From assembly GCA_903896675.1 (NCBI GenBank), contig CAITYU010000173.1, positions 1 to 34,135 of the forward strand: a stretch of DNA of 34,135 bases, given 5' to 3'. Positions 8,155 through 17,938 of the stretch are shown here, in pieces; the stretch's first letter is position 1; each line of letters begins with the position of its first letter. Under the pieces are notes generated by a model. The model did not search any database and was not told where the DNA came from. It saw only the letters and a program-made list of their open reading frames with translations. The stretch comes from an uncultured Planctomycetaceae bacterium (GTDB lineage Bacteria > Planctomycetota > Planctomycetia > Planctomycetales > Planctomycetaceae). The translations under genes were made by a program, and so were the position numbers.

Positions 8155-10443
8155 CTAACGACTGTTGATCGGATCCACATCCACCGCGAACTCCACGTCC
8201 TCCGGCAGTTCCAGAGTCCGCTCCACCGCCTGCCACACCGCCCGCACCTGCTCCACCGTGGCAGCACAGATCTGCAGATGAAATCTCCAGAAATTTCTCA
8301 GCCTGACAATCGGCGCCGGTGCGGCTCCCAGAACCCGCACCGACTGCAGCTCACCCCTGCACGCCGCTCGCAGCCTTTCCGCCACGGCAATTGCCGCCTC
8401 CCGAGTCCGACGTTCGTCCAGACCGCGAAAAATCACCCGCGCAGCACAGGAAAATGGCGGTGCCTGAGTATCCCGGCGCTCCGCCAACTCATGCCCCGCA
8501 AACCCAATGTAATCATGCTTCGCAGCAAAACGCACCGCCGGATCGTCCGGACACGTCGTCTGCACCAGCACTCGACCACTGCGTTCACCACGACCGGTAC
8601 GCCCCGCAACCTGCGCAATCAGTTGAAACGTACGTTCCGCCGCACGCATGTCCGGCTGCCGCAGCATCGTGTCCGCATCCACCACTCCCACCAGCGTCAC
8701 ATTCGGAAAATCGAGCCCCTTGGCGATCATCTGCGTCCCCAGCAGAATGTCCACCTCGCCCCGACGAAATCGACCGAGGGCCTCGTCATGGCTGCCGGGT
8801 TTGTTCATCGAGTCACTGTCCATCCGCAGCACTCGCGCCTGCGGGAATAATCCACTGACCTCCTCATCCAGCTTCTGCGTTCCTGCACCCAGATAACGCA
8901 CGGCCGCACTCTGACACGCTGGACAGGCCAGCGGCGGATCCGACGTCCAGCCACAACTGTGACACACCACCGCCTGACGATCACGATGCCACGTCAGAGT
9001 AATGTCGCAGGCCGGACACTTCACACCAGTACCACAGCTGCGACACCACACCACCGGCGAATAACCCCGCAGATTCAGAAACAGAATCGTCTGACCACGC
9101 TCCTGCAATGCCCGCGAAATCGACTGATGCAGTGCACGCCCGATCGATGAACCACGCGATATTCGGGGGTCGGTTCGCACATCCACAATCAGCACCGGTG
9201 GCAGCGGACGATCCGCCACTCGCTGCGGCATCGAGACCAGCCGGTCCTGCCGCCGCGCTGCTCGCAGCCACGATTCCAGTGTCGGGGTCGCCGAACCCAG
9301 CACCAGCGGCACCCGCGCCTCTTCACAACGTCGCCGGGCAACCTCCCGAGCGTGATAGCGGGGAGTACTGTCCTGCTTGAACGACGGCTCATGCTCCTCG
9401 TCAATCACAATCAACCCAGGATGCGGCACCGGAGCAAATACGGCACTGCGCGCACCCACCACCACCTGCACTCCGCCCGCCGCGATGTTCTGCCACTGCC
9501 GATGACGCTCTGTATCCGACATGTGACTGTGCAGCACCGCCACCGAACCAAATCGACTGCGAAACCGCCGAATGGTCTGCGGAGTCAGACTGATTTCCGG
9601 AACCAGTACGATCGCCTGACGACCATAACTGACCACCTCCCGAATCGCCTGAATGTACACTTCCGTCTTCCCACTGCCCGTCACGCCGTGCAACAGCAGT
9701 GTCTCATGGCGGGCTTCGCGAATCGGCTTCAAAATTGCTTCCAGTGCCTGCTGCTGCTGATCATTCATCTGCAGGTCAGCCTCGGTCTGTCCCAGCGGGC
9801 CGGCCTCCGCGTCCAGCTCGGACCGCAGCTTCATCGGCACTACCAGACCCTTCCTCCGCAAGCCCGACAATGATGCCGGTCCACAACCCACCGCTGCACA
9901 CAGATCGGCTGCCGTCATTGGCTGTCCCGACTGCTGCAGAGACTGCAGCAGGGCACGCTGCTGCGAACTGAGTCGACCGCCGGCCTCCTGCCCGGCCAGC
10001 AACGCCAGTGCCTGCTCTGACAACTGAAAATACTGAACTTCGCGAGTCCCGCTTTTGTTCCGTACACCCGCCGGAATCACACTGTCCAGCACCTGACCCC
10101 AGCCACACAGATAACGCTCGCCAATCCAGCGAGTCAGGCTGAGCATTGCATCGTCAACCAGCGGATCACGGTCCAGCAGACTCTCCAGCTCCTTCAGCGA
10201 CCGCTGACCACGCTCACCCGGAGCCACACCCACACAGTAACCGGTCACGAGGCGATTCGAGCGACCAAGCGGAGCCCGGACTCGCTGGCCAGGTCGCAGC
10301 AGATCCCTCAGACCCTCCGGCACTGCATACGTGTAAGGTTTCTCCAGCGGCAGATTGAACACCACTTCCGCCACCAGCACGTCATCCTGCGCCGCCTGCT
10401 CCCACTCAGGTGTGTCGGCAAAGCCAAACTTTCCCTGACTCAC
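8155..10443 (-). CDS. priA: Primosomal protein N', replication restart helicase
   Basis: PriA recognises stalled or recombinant forks and loads the replicative helicase. The 762-residue product has the N-terminal fork-binding region (VVFNLPLEKPYTYAVPEGL), Walker A (GVTGSGKTE, 253-261) and Walker B (DEEH, 348-351). Eight zinc-binding cysteines sit at 467, 470, 476, 479, 494, 497, 507 and 510, and helicase motifs follow (GTQMIAKGLDFPNVTLVGV, QVAGRTGRG). All are intact. The start is GTG at 10443, overlapping the stop of the upstream glycosyltransferase gene by 4 bases (GTGA), which implies translational coupling. Length is typical. An ordinary essential-type gene in an unusual transcriptional neighbourhood. 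Confidence 0.97.
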   Translation of the reverse strand: MSQGKFGFADTPEWEQAAQDDVLVAEVVFNLPLEKPYTYAVPEGLRDLLRPGQRVRAPLGRSNRLVTGYCVGVAPGERGQRSLKELESLLDRDPLVDDAMLSLTRWIGERYLCGWGQVLDSVIPAGVRNKSGTREVQYFQLSEQALALLAGQEAGGRLSSQQRALLQSLQQSGQPMTAADLCAAVGCGPASLSGLRRKGLVVPMKLRSELDAEAGPLGQTEADLQMNDQQQQALEAILKPIREARHETLLLHGVTGSGKTEVYIQAIREVVSYGRQAIVLVPEISLTPQTIRRFRSRFGSVAVLHSHMSDTERHRQWQNIAAGGVQVVVGARSAVFAPVPHPGLIVIDEEHEPSFKQDSTPRYHAREVARRRCEEARVPLVLGSATPTLESWLRAARRQDRLVSMPQRVADRPLPPVLIVDVRTDPRISRGSSIGRALHQSISRALQERGQTILFLNLRGYSPVVWCRSCGTGVKCPACDITLTWHRDRQAVVCHSCGWTSDPPLACPACQSAAVRYLGAGTQKLDEEVSGLFPQARVLRMDSDSMNKPGSHDEALGRFRRGEVDILLGTQMIAKGLDFPNVTLVGVVDADTMLRQPDMRAAERTFQLIAQVAGRTGRGERSGRVLVQTTCPDDPAVRFAAKHDYIGFAGHELAERRDTQAPPFSCAARVIFRGLDERRTREAAIAVAERLRAACRGELQSVRVLGAAPAPIVRLRNFWRFHLQICAATVEQVRAVWQAVERTLELPEDVEFAVDVDPINSR

Positions 10444-11516
10444 GGTACACCTGCCCGCACATCCGCAGACACCAGCTCCAGCAGAGCGTCACGCAGACGC
10501 GGATAACAGGACTCCACCGCATACTGCTGCTCCACCAACCGACGTCCCGCCAGTCCCTGCTGCTGACGCAGCTCCTGCGAATCCAGCAGCCGACGCAAGG
10601 CCACCAGCCACTCCTCAGAAGTCCTCACAGCATAGCCCCCCCGATCACCCTCCAGAATCTCCGCATTCACTCCCACAGCCGAAGCCACCCCAGGCACACC
10701 CACAGCCAGATACTGAATCAGCTTCAGACCGCACTTATACACCGTCCACTGCTCACGGTCCGATAATGGCATCAGACCAATATCAAACTGCTGCAGGTCC
10801 GCAATCTCCGTCGCCGCCTGCCAGGGGCGAGTCGTCATTTGCACCCGCCCCAGGTCCATCGCCCGCGCCGCACTGGCGTCCGGAACCACCAGCCGCAGCT
10901 CAAATCGCCGTTCCTCCGCCAGCAGCCGCAATGCCCGAGCCGCCTCAGTCAGATACTGCAGATTCACCGTGGTACCCATCCAGCCGATCACCGGACATGC
11001 CCCCCCAGCCACTGCACCCCCGGCTGACCACGAACGCACCGCATACCGTGACAGTTCCACACAGGTCGGAATGCGCAGCAGGCGCGAATTCAGGGGACGC
11101 GCCCACTCCTCCAGATACCGATTGCCGCAGATCACCAGATCCGCCAGCGGTACCAGCTGCGAAAACTTCTGCGGATAACGCAGAAATACTGCGTCGTCCA
11201 GATCCAGAACCATGCGACCACACGACTCACGAAAACGCTGCTCCATATCCAGCGTCTCGTTGTCAAAAATCTCCCGATCAATGAACACCAGATCAAAATG
11301 CTGCAGCCGCGTCCGCAGCCAATGCCACCAGCGGATACTGCGTTTCAGTAACTGGCTGGGACGGAAACCCATCCACGGAAAGTAGTCGTACTTGCGCGGA
11401 AAGCTGTGCAGGACCACCGCCCGATGCCCATCCTGACGCAGTCGCTGCACCCACGGCTGAATGCGAAATCGCGATGATGGCACCAACGGACCGGATGACA
11501 GAAACAGAATCCTCAT
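10440..11516 (-). CDS. Glycosyltransferase, GT4-like group 1
   Basis: This is a 358-residue predicted cytoplasmic sugar transferase with a two-domain GT-B layout. The N-terminal domain opens with MRILFLSSGPLVPSSRFRI, typical of group 1 transferases. The C-terminal domain has PVIGWMGTTVNLQYL, then the donor-binding region DIGLMPLSDREQWTVYKCG followed by LKLIQYLAVGVPGVAS, and ends in a helical tail. The sugar and acceptor are not predictable. The ATG at 11516 was chosen because it starts exactly at the conserved first strand and lies 16 bases after the stop of the upstream regulator gene; the longer frame to 11660 only re-reads that regulator. It overlaps priA by 4 bases. Confidence 0.85.
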   Translation of the reverse strand: MRILFLSSGPLVPSSRFRIQPWVQRLRQDGHRAVVLHSFPRKYDYFPWMGFRPSQLLKRSIRWWHWLRTRLQHFDLVFIDREIFDNETLDMEQRFRESCGRMVLDLDDAVFLRYPQKFSQLVPLADLVICGNRYLEEWARPLNSRLLRIPTCVELSRYAVRSWSAGGAVAGGACPVIGWMGTTVNLQYLTEAARALRLLAEERRFELRLVVPDASAARAMDLGRVQMTTRPWQAATEIADLQQFDIGLMPLSDREQWTVYKCGLKLIQYLAVGVPGVASAVGVNAEILEGDRGGYAVRTSEEWLVALRRLLDSQELRQQQGLAGRRLVEQQYAVESCYPRLRDALLELVSADVRAGVP

Positions 11517-11532
11517 GTCCCCGCCGCCAATC

Positions 11533-12951
11533 CTACCTGGTAAGATCGTATTCCTTGATCTTCCGATACAGCGTCCGCTCTCCAATGTCCAGCATTCGTG
11601 ACGCCTCTTCACGATTACCGTCCGCCAGATCCAGCGCCCGCTGAATGTAATACTTCTCAACCTCTGTCATCGGCTTGCCAATCAGTGCATCAGCGCCAGT
11701 CGGAGCATCCACGTCGGGCTCCGGAAGCTGATCACGCACCAGAACCGCAATCTCAGGCGGCAAACCGTCAATGTCCAGGATTCCGTCCGAATCCAGCACC
11801 AGCATACGCTCTATCACATTTCGCAGCTGACGGATATTGCCCGGCCAGTGATAGGCCAGCAGGGCCTTGCGAGCTGCCCGGGAAAAACCCTGCACCTCAC
11901 GTCCCATCCGCCGCGACATCTCTCGCAGAAAATGCTCCATCAACAGCGGTATGTCACCCTGACGCTCACGCAGCGGCGGCAGAAAAATACTGACAACATT
12001 CAGACGATAGTACAGGTCTTCACGAAATTTGCCGTCCGCCACGTTCTTCTGCAGATCCGCATTTGTCGCTGCTACCAGCCGCACATTGATTGATAACTCG
12101 TCGTTGGCGCCAAGGCGAGTAATCCGGCGGTCCTCAAGCACGCGCAGCAGCTTCACCTGCGTGTCCAAAGGCATCTCACCCACTTCGTCCAGAAACAAAG
12201 TGCCCCCGTTCGCGTGCTCAAACTTGCCGATCCGCCGCCCCTGAGCACCCGTAAAGGCACCCGCCTCATGACCAAACAACTCGCTCTCAAGAATACTGTC
12301 CGGCAATGCAGAGATGTTCAACGGTACGAACGGCTTGTTCTTCCGCGGACTGTTCTGGTGCAAAGCACGAGCCACCAGCTCTTTGCCAGTGCCGTTCTCT
12401 CCCTGAATCAGCACCGTAATGTCCGTCGGTGCCACGTTCTTCAGTATCTCGACGATCGCATGCATCTGAGGACTTGTGCCAATCACACCCTCGAAGCCAA
12501 AACGCTCGTCCAGCGACCGACGCAGCTCTGCGTTGCGACGAATCAGACGCAGACGAGCCGATGCTTTTTCCACAGCCGATCGCAGCTCGGTAATGTCCAG
12601 TGGCTTCGTCAGATAAGTGTAGGCCCCGTGCTGCATCGCCGTCACAGCCGAATGAATCGACCCGTGACCCGTCAGCACAATCACCTCAGCCTCTGGCAGC
12701 TCTTCCTTCGCAATCCGCAGAATCTCCAGACCGTCCACGTCCTCCATACGCAGATCCGTGACAATCACGTCCCACGATTCCGCATGAATCAGCTGCACAC
12801 CACGCTCGCCCGATCCCGCCACCCGACAGTCACAGTTGATCCGCTCCAGAGCCTCAGCCACGGCCTGCGCATGACCTTCGTCGTCGTCCACAATCAGGAC
12901 GCGAATCGGGATGGTGGAAAGATCGGATGAATCTTGCTTGAGGTCAGCCAT
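11533..12951 (-). CDS. NtrC-family sigma-54-dependent response regulator
   Basis: This 472-residue transcription activator has the classic three-part layout. The receiver domain (about 14-130) has acceptor D66 in VIVTDLRM and lysine K116 in LTKPLD. The AAA+ domain has Walker A GENGTGKE (184-191), the sigma-54-contacting GAFTGA loop (231-236) and Walker [11 protein letters not shown]. The Fis-type helix-turn-helix at the end reads [20 protein letters not shown]. All key residues are present, so it should be activated by phosphorylation and drive sigma-54 promoters. No partner histidine kinase lies next to it. It heads a tight minus-strand run with a glycosyltransferase, priA and a decarboxylase. 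The ATG at 12951 starts just before the receiver domain. Confidence 0.95.
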   Translation of the reverse strand: MADLKQDSSDLSTIPIRVLIVDDDEGHAQAVAEALERINCDCRVAGSGERGVQLIHAESWDVIVTDLRMEDVDGLEILRIAKEELPEAEVIVLTGHGSIHSAVTAMQHGAYTYLTKPLDITELRSAVEKASARLRLIRRNAELRRSLDERFGFEGVIGTSPQMHAIVEILKNVAPTDITVLIQGENGTGKELVARALHQNSPRKNKPFVPLNISALPDSILESELFGHEAGAFTGAQGRRIGKFEHANGGTLFLDEVGEMPLDTQVKLLRVLEDRRITRLGANDELSINVRLVAATNADLQKNVADGKFREDLYYRLNVVSIFLPPLRERQGDIPLLMEHFLREMSRRMGREVQGFSRAARKALLAYHWPGNIRQLRNVIERMLVLDSDGILDIDGLPPEIAVLVRDQLPEPDVDAPTGADALIGKPMTEVEKYYIQRALDLADGNREEASRMLDIGERTLYRKIKEYDLTR

Positions 12952-13246
12952 GAACGTATTTGCTGTGCGTGCGTTCAGCGATGAGCGGTTCAGCAGAGAA
13001 CCGTCTGAGTGTCCGTCAGAGTAGTCATTTCCGGCGGGAAATCAAAATCGGTCGCCGTTTTTTGGTCCGCGGACCGGGAAATTCCAGGGAGTTGCCGTAA
13101 CAGTGTGACACCGGAGCCCATTTGCCAGAGAAGAAAAAAACGTACGGGCCACGATTCGCAGCCGTGGAAATCCCCATACGTAAAGACTTTCGCTCCAACC
13201 ACCACCCCACCGGTAACACCAACGCTCTCGAACGCAACTCCACCCA
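12952..13246. other. Intergenic region upstream of the NtrC-type gene
   Basis: This region must hold the promoter of the regulator operon, but I could not pick a convincing -35/-10 or sigma-54 site. Short frames on both strands re-read the repeat and have no recognisable product. The right side passes directly into the repeat array. Confidence 0.45.
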
Positions 13247-13417
13247 CTTGGGAGGGCGAAGTCCCGCTGAGCCGAACACCTGCCACGCCACTCGCTCACC
13301 ACTCGGGAGCGCGAAGCCACCGCTGAGCCGAACACCTGCCAAGCCACTCGCTCACCACTCGGGAGGGCGAAGCTCCCGCTGAGCCGAACACCTGCCAAGC
13401 CACTGGACGTCCACGGC
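13247..13417. repeat. Forward array of the dispersed repeat, three units
   Basis: Repeat cores begin at 13251 (GGAGGGCGAA), 13306 (GGAGCGCGAA) and 13362 (GGAGGGCGAA), a period of 55-56 bases. Each core leads into CGCTGAGCCGAACACCTGCC, then AAGCCACTCGCTCACCACTC. This is the same core as at 4041-4142 and 25910-25935, with a different spacer. The unit to the right switches orientation. Confidence 0.9.
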
Positions 13418-13640
13418 TCGTCAGGAGCCTCGCCCTTCCGGATGGGGACTTTGCGATTACTGAACACTGAACACTGACGTCCGACTCGGCAGGAGCCTCG
13501 CCCTCCCGGATGGGGATTTTGCAATTACTGAACACTGAACTCTGACGTCCGGCTCGGCAGGAGCCTCGCCCTCCCGGATGGGGACTTTGCGATTACTGAA
13601 CACTGAACACTGAGCACTGACGTCCGGCGGCAGCCTCACC
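13411..13640. repeat. Inverted-orientation array, 68-base units, running into the thiC stop codon
   Basis: Three units have AGGAGCCTCGCC at 13423, 13491 and 13559, a period of exactly 68 bases. Each continues CTCCCGGATGGGGACTTTGC, then GATTACTGAACACTGAACAC, then TGACGTCCG. The ACACTGA stretches are heptamers. A decayed fourth copy (CGTCCGGCGGCAGCCTCACC) covers 13621-13640 and supplies the thiC stop codon. Peptides such as KVPIREGEAPAEP from this array are artefacts of the repeat. Confidence 0.9.
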
Positions 13641-15456
13641 CGCCCAGGGCCGGTGGTGTCGCCGCCCCGTTCAACTGCACCAACTGAATCTTCCTCGCGT
13701 CCTCGCTGTCCACATAGTCGCTGTGGCAGTTGGCTTTCCCCGCATCAGCACCCACCGTGCGACGCGTCTTGCTGGCCAGACGATGAATGTCCTCCGGAGA
13801 CAACACTCCGCGTTTCTCCAGAATCTCCTGCTGCTCAGACGTCAGCGCCGCTGAGACCTTTGCCTTCTCCCACTGCAGATGTTCGGCCTTGCCACTGGCA
13901 AACAACTGGATCTCCTTGCTGATTCGCACACTGCACCAGTCATGGCCACACATCGCACAGAAGTCCGTATCGACGTCCAGATCCTCGTCGTGATAGGCCC
14001 GGGCTGTGTCCGGGTCAAAACTGAGTTCAAAGTGTCGCTCCCAGTTGAGCGCCGCACGGGCTCGAGTCAGCTCGTCGTCGCGATCCCGACTGCCCGGAAT
14101 CCCCAGAGCCACGTCAGCCGCATGCGCCGCAATCTTGTAGGCAATGCAGCCCTGCTTCACGTCATCCTTCTTGGGCAGCCCGAGGTGTTCCTTGGGAGTC
14201 ACGTAGCACAGCATGCTGGCTCCGTGCCACGCCGCACTGGTCGCTCCGATACAACTGGTGATATGGTCGTACCCGGGGAACATATCCGTCACCAGTGGGC
14301 CCAGCACGTAAAACGGAGCCCCATGACACAGGCGACGCTGCAGTTTCATGTTGAATTCGATCTGATCCAGTGGCACATGCCCTGGCCCCTCGATCATCAC
14401 CTGCACACCCATCCGCCACGCCCGCTCTGTCAGTTCCCCCAGCGTCGACAATTCGGCCAACTGAGCAGCATCGGTGGCATCCGCCAGACCACCCGGGCGC
14501 AGGCCATCCCCGATGCTGAATGTCACATCGTGACGACGCAGAACTTCGCAGATGGCTTCCCAGTGCGTATACATCAGATTCTGAGCATCGTGCTGGATCA
14601 TCCACTTGGCCAGCAGTGAACCGCCACGACTGACAATGCCGATCAGGCGGTCCTTCACCAGCGGCAGATGCTCCTGCAGAACCCCCGCATGAATCGTGAA
14701 ATAGTCCACACCCTGCTGAGCCTGATGCTCCAGAGTTTCCAGCACGATTTCAATGTTCAGTTGCTCGATCCGCCGACCAATGATCATCGAATAGATCGGC
14801 ACAGTGCCGATGGGGACAGTGCTGTTCCGAATAATCGCGTCCCGGCAGGCATCCAGATCACCACCGGTGGACAGATCCATGACCGTGTCAGCGCCCCACC
14901 GCTCCGCCCAGCGCAGCTTCTCAACCTCTTCGTCCGTTCCCGAAGACACCGGCGATGCACCCATGTTGGCGTTGATCTTGGTCCGCGATGCCCGACCAAT
15001 GCACATCGGGTCAAGCTGATACTGCAGGTGCTGGCGGTTGGCCGGAATCACCATGCGCCCGGCGGCCACTTCATCCCGGACCTGCAGGGCTGTCAGATGC
15101 GGTTCCCGCTCAGCCACCCGCTGCATCTGCGGAGTGATCACGCCCAGTCGAGCAAATTCCAGTTGAGTGCACGGCTGAAATCCCGCCGGTGCCTGCCACG
15201 CCTCAGGACGCTCATAATCCGCCTCAAAACCCGGCCGCAGTGACCAGTCCTGTGGCATGAAATCCCACGCCGTTTTCTCGGAAGGAGCCGGCATGCCGGG
15301 AGTGTCGGGGGAGGCATAGGTCAGAGCACCGGCCCGACCGGATGAAATCCGCGGTGCCCGGGAAAAGCTGCCCGGAGTGGTTCCGGCAGGCTGGCTGGCC
15401 GGGCTGGAAGCTTCAATCTGAGGCAGATATCCGGCGGCTCGTTCAGCGTGATTCAT
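13636..15456 (-). CDS. thiC: Phosphomethylpyrimidine synthase (HMP-P synthase)
   Basis: ThiC is a radical-SAM enzyme that rearranges 5-aminoimidazole ribotide into the thiamine pyrimidine HMP-P. The 606-residue sequence carries the non-canonical iron-sulphur motif CxxCxxxxC as CAMCGHDWC (C500, C503, C508), the ThiC-associated N-terminal domain ([20 protein letters not shown]), [32 protein letters not shown] and [14 protein letters not shown]. It is full length. The ATG at 15456 begins 5 residues before variable N-terminal sequence. No TPP riboswitch was recognised upstream, although a small hairpin is present. The stop codon falls inside a decayed copy of the dispersed repeat. It diverges from folC. 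Confidence 0.97.
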   Translation of the reverse strand: MNHAERAAGYLPQIEASSPASQPAGTTPGSFSRAPRISSGRAGALTYASPDTPGMPAPSEKTAWDFMPQDWSLRPGFEADYERPEAWQAPAGFQPCTQLEFARLGVITPQMQRVAEREPHLTALQVRDEVAAGRMVIPANRQHLQYQLDPMCIGRASRTKINANMGASPVSSGTDEEVEKLRWAERWGADTVMDLSTGGDLDACRDAIIRNSTVPIGTVPIYSMIIGRRIEQLNIEIVLETLEHQAQQGVDYFTIHAGVLQEHLPLVKDRLIGIVSRGGSLLAKWMIQHDAQNLMYTHWEAICEVLRRHDVTFSIGDGLRPGGLADATDAAQLAELSTLGELTERAWRMGVQVMIEGPGHVPLDQIEFNMKLQRRLCHGAPFYVLGPLVTDMFPGYDHITSCIGATSAAWHGASMLCYVTPKEHLGLPKKDDVKQGCIAYKIAAHAADVALGIPGSRDRDDELTRARAALNWERHFELSFDPDTARAYHDEDLDVDTDFCAMCGHDWCSVRISKEIQLFASGKAEHLQWEKAKVSAALTSEQQEILEKRGVLSPEDIHRLASKTRRTVGADAGKANCHSDYVDSEDARKIQLVQLNGAATPPALGG

Positions 15457-15788
15457 GAAACATATCCTGAAGACCGCTGCCCGGTCCTGTGACCGGCGGC
15501 ATGGTCTGCGTCTGGAAGAACTTTGTGGCAGGCTTGCAGCACTGCTGCTGCACGCTGAATCCTAGTGAGAACGGGGTGTTTTGCAAACTGCGACTGAAAT
15601 CCACGCCATCGATTCCGGGATCGGGCGAAGTTGAATAGCGGATGGACTTGTCAGAATTTTGCAGCATTCGAACCCCGGCATCCGGGAAAAGCCGTTTGGG
15701 GAACTCGCCTGCGCTGCTAGAATTCGGACCACCGCGGACGAACGCCCTGCGTACACAGCCACCCCGTTTGGAACTCGGAACCTCAGGA
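15457..15788. promoter_or_regulatory. Divergent thiC/folC intergenic region with a leader hairpin
   Basis: Both promoters should lie in this 332-base region. On the thiC leader strand a perfect 6-base hairpin (CCGGTC, loop of 4, GACCGG) occupies 15481-15496, about 25 bases before the ATG, where it could affect translation. It does not match the conserved TPP riboswitch elements. No clear promoter hexamers were picked. Confidence 0.35.
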
Positions 15789-17192
15789 ATGAGCCTGCCG
15801 GAGCACGCCTCTGCCGCCGATGTCGCCTACAACTCAGCCATCGCATGGCTGTATGACCGCATCGACTACGAACGCACGCGACCAGTCAGCCAGGAACCAT
15901 TCCGGCTGGAACGCATCCAGAGATTGCTCACACTGATCGGCTCGCCACACCTGCGTATCCCCGCCATTCATATCGCCGGGACCAAGGGCAAAGGGTCGAC
16001 TGCGGCGATGATCGAGTCCATTGCCAGGCATGCCGGGATTCGCACGGGATTGTTCACGTCACCGCACATTGAACAGTTCGAAGAACGCATGCGAGTCAAC
16101 AGCCATATGCCGTCTCCTGAGACGCTGACGCGGCTGGTGCAGCAGCTGCGAACCCTGCTGGAATCAGCCGATGTCGATGATGCCGATCGCATGCCCACAT
16201 TTTTCGAGGCTGCCACGCTGCTGGCGTGGATGCTGTTTGACGAGCAGCAGGTGCAGTTGGCCGTGCTCGAAACCGGCCTCGGGGGACGCCTGGACTGCAC
16301 CAATGTCTGCAATCCCGTGGTCACGGTCATCACCAGCATCGGCTTTGATCACATGGCAATTCTCGGCAGTACCCTCGACCGAATCGCATGGGAAAAAGCC
16401 GGGATCCTGAAGGCTGCAGTGCCTGTCGTGCAGGGGTTGCTGCCCGCCGAGGCTGATGCCGTGGTGGCGGCCCGCGCTGTCGAGCTGGGATGTCGCCGCT
16501 ATGTCTGTGGCACAGATTTCACGTGGACGGAGGACGAATTCGCAGATGCCCGTCACGTCCGCCGACGCACTCAGCGGCTGGACTTCTGGACGCCTCGCGG
16601 AGCCTGTCGCGCGGCGACCCTGCCGCTGCTGGGAAAACACCAGGCACACAACGCCAGTCTTGCCGTGATGGCTGCTGAACTGGCGTCCTCCCGCTGGCCG
16701 CAGATTGACCAGCAGGCCATCATTGCCGGGCTTGGCGATACCCGCTGGCCGCTCCGGTTCGAAGTGCTGGACGGACATCCGACGGTGGTGCTGGATGCCG
16801 CCCACAACACTGACTCGCTGCGCGCCCTCGTGCAGGTTCTGACCGCTACCGAATGGCGGCAGCGGCGACGGGTCCTCGTGTTTGCCGTGTCTTCGGACAA
16901 GGACTACCGCAGCATGCTGCAGGAAATCCTGCCGCATTTTGACCACGTGGTGCTGACAAAATTCCGCATCAATCCACGCAGTGTTGCGCCGGAAATGCTG
17001 GCCGAGCTGGCTGCTGAAATGGCATCTGCCGGGCTGCACGTGCCGCCGCTGCAACTGACCGATTCCGCAGACGCGGCTATGCAGGTGGCTCGTGGCCTTG
17101 CCGAGCAGGATGGTGTCGTGGTTGTCACCGGCTCGATTTTTCTGGCCGCGGAAACGCGAGGTCTGCTGACGGATGCCCCGCCCGTACCCTGA
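15789..17192 (+). CDS. folC: Bifunctional dihydrofolate/folylpolyglutamate synthase
   Basis: FolC adds glutamate to dihydropteroate and to folates, using ATP. The 467-residue product shows the Mur-ligase-type layout: a P-loop in HIAGTKGKGSTAAM (62-74), the GLFTSPHIEQFEERMRVN segment, ETGLGGRLDCTN, TSIGFDHMAILGSTLDRIAW, the LGKHQAHNASLAV central motif, and a C-terminal domain with VVLDAAHNTDSL. The ATG at 15789 matches the expected N-terminal length; the frame continues upstream to 15642 over non-conserved sequence. Its ribosome site is poor, with AGGA directly against the ATG. A gene of ordinary length and motifs. Confidence 0.94.
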   Translation: MSLPEHASAADVAYNSAIAWLYDRIDYERTRPVSQEPFRLERIQRLLTLIGSPHLRIPAIHIAGTKGKGSTAAMIESIARHAGIRTGLFTSPHIEQFEERMRVNSHMPSPETLTRLVQQLRTLLESADVDDADRMPTFFEAATLLAWMLFDEQQVQLAVLETGLGGRLDCTNVCNPVVTVITSIGFDHMAILGSTLDRIAWEKAGILKAAVPVVQGLLPAEADAVVAARAVELGCRRYVCGTDFTWTEDEFADARHVRRRTQRLDFWTPRGACRAATLPLLGKHQAHNASLAVMAAELASSRWPQIDQQAIIAGLGDTRWPLRFEVLDGHPTVVLDAAHNTDSLRALVQVLTATEWRQRRRVLVFAVSSDKDYRSMLQEILPHFDHVVLTKFRINPRSVAPEMLAELAAEMASAGLHVPPLQLTDSADAAMQVARGLAEQDGVVVVTGSIFLAAETRGLLTDAPPVP

Positions 17193-17234
17193 GCCTCGCT
17201 TTTCCGGATGGGCCGGTTTTCGGTGGCCACTCGA

Positions 17235-17262
17235 CTGACAAGGCCCCCAAAGCTGCTACCAT
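17235..17262 (+). promoter_or_regulatory. Candidate promoter for the NIPSNAP-family gene
   Basis: CTGACA (17235-17240) and TACCAT (17257-17262) are separated by 16 bases and lie about 115 bases before the ATG at 17379. They resemble sigma-70 -35 and -10 hexamers imperfectly. No experimental support is implied. Confidence 0.3.
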
Positions 17263-17378
17263 ATCACTGTGCGATCATGGCTGTCAGGCACGGCGGAACG
17301 TCACGGGGCAGACCGGATCGGAAATCGAAACAGTTCAGAAGAATTCTGCGGAATTCAGGCTTTCACGGAGTCCCTGTT

Positions 17379-17846
17379 ATGGCGCGTTCGTTGTGGTCGG
17401 GAGTGATTGCGGGGCAGTCATTCTGGGCGGGTGTGATTGTGGGTGTCTCTGCTGTCATCGCTGGCAGCGGTTTGCTGCTTTCAGCCAATGCAGCTGATGA
17501 AAAGCCGAAAGGGGAAGGCATGCTGTACGAACTACGAACTTATTACGCGCCGGAAGGCAAGCTGGAAGAACTGAACAATCGCTTCCGCCAGCACACGATG
17601 AAGCTGTTCGAAAAGCATGGCATGAAAAACATCATGTACTGGACTCCGACCGACAAGCCCAACACCCTGATCTATGTGATTGCCCACAAGGACAAAGCCG
17701 CAGCGGACGCCTCCTGGGCGGCCTTCCGGAATGATCCGGAGTGGAAAAAAGTGGCCGAAGAGACTCAGCGAAACGGCAAAATCGTGGACAAGGTTGAGTC
17801 TGTCTACATGAAGCTGACTGATTACTCACCCCAGCCAACTCCCTGA
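17379..17846 (+). CDS. Exported NIPSNAP-family protein
   Basis: This 155-residue protein starts with an N-terminal hydrophobic segment (GVIVGVSAVIAGSGLLLS, about residues 18-35) that reads as a signal peptide ending near SANA, or as a membrane anchor. The mature part has the NIPSNAP dimeric alpha-beta barrel pattern: MLYELRTYYAPEGKLEELN, then KLFEKHGMKNIMYWTP, LIYVIAHKDKAAADASWAAF and a final VESVYMKL strand. Such proteins are common in planctomycetes, and their function is mostly unknown. The ATG at 17379 has ACGGAG 8 bases upstream; the longer frame to 17208 lacks a ribosome site. It is followed 92 bases later by floA. Confidence 0.85.
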   Translation: MARSLWSGVIAGQSFWAGVIVGVSAVIAGSGLLLSANAADEKPKGEGMLYELRTYYAPEGKLEELNNRFRQHTMKLFEKHGMKNIMYWTPTDKPNTLIYVIAHKDKAAADASWAAFRNDPEWKKVAEETQRNGKIVDKVESVYMKLTDYSPQPTP

Positions 17847-17938
17847 GCAATCCGGGAAAGCAGCACTGGCGACTGTCACCTGCAGTGGCAGTCGCCCGAT
17901 GACCACGCGGTTTCCGGCAACAGGCACAGGAGCAGGCG

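Noticed and set aside
13009-13639. Several overlapping open frames on both strands across the second repeat locus
   Set aside because: They translate the repeat units, so peptides such as KVPIREGEAPAEP recur with the repeat period. No ribosome sites or domains are present.
15457-15640. TPP riboswitch upstream of thiC
   Set aside because: The leader strand lacks the conserved CTGAGA and ACCTGAT elements in the right arrangement; only a small unrelated hairpin is visible.
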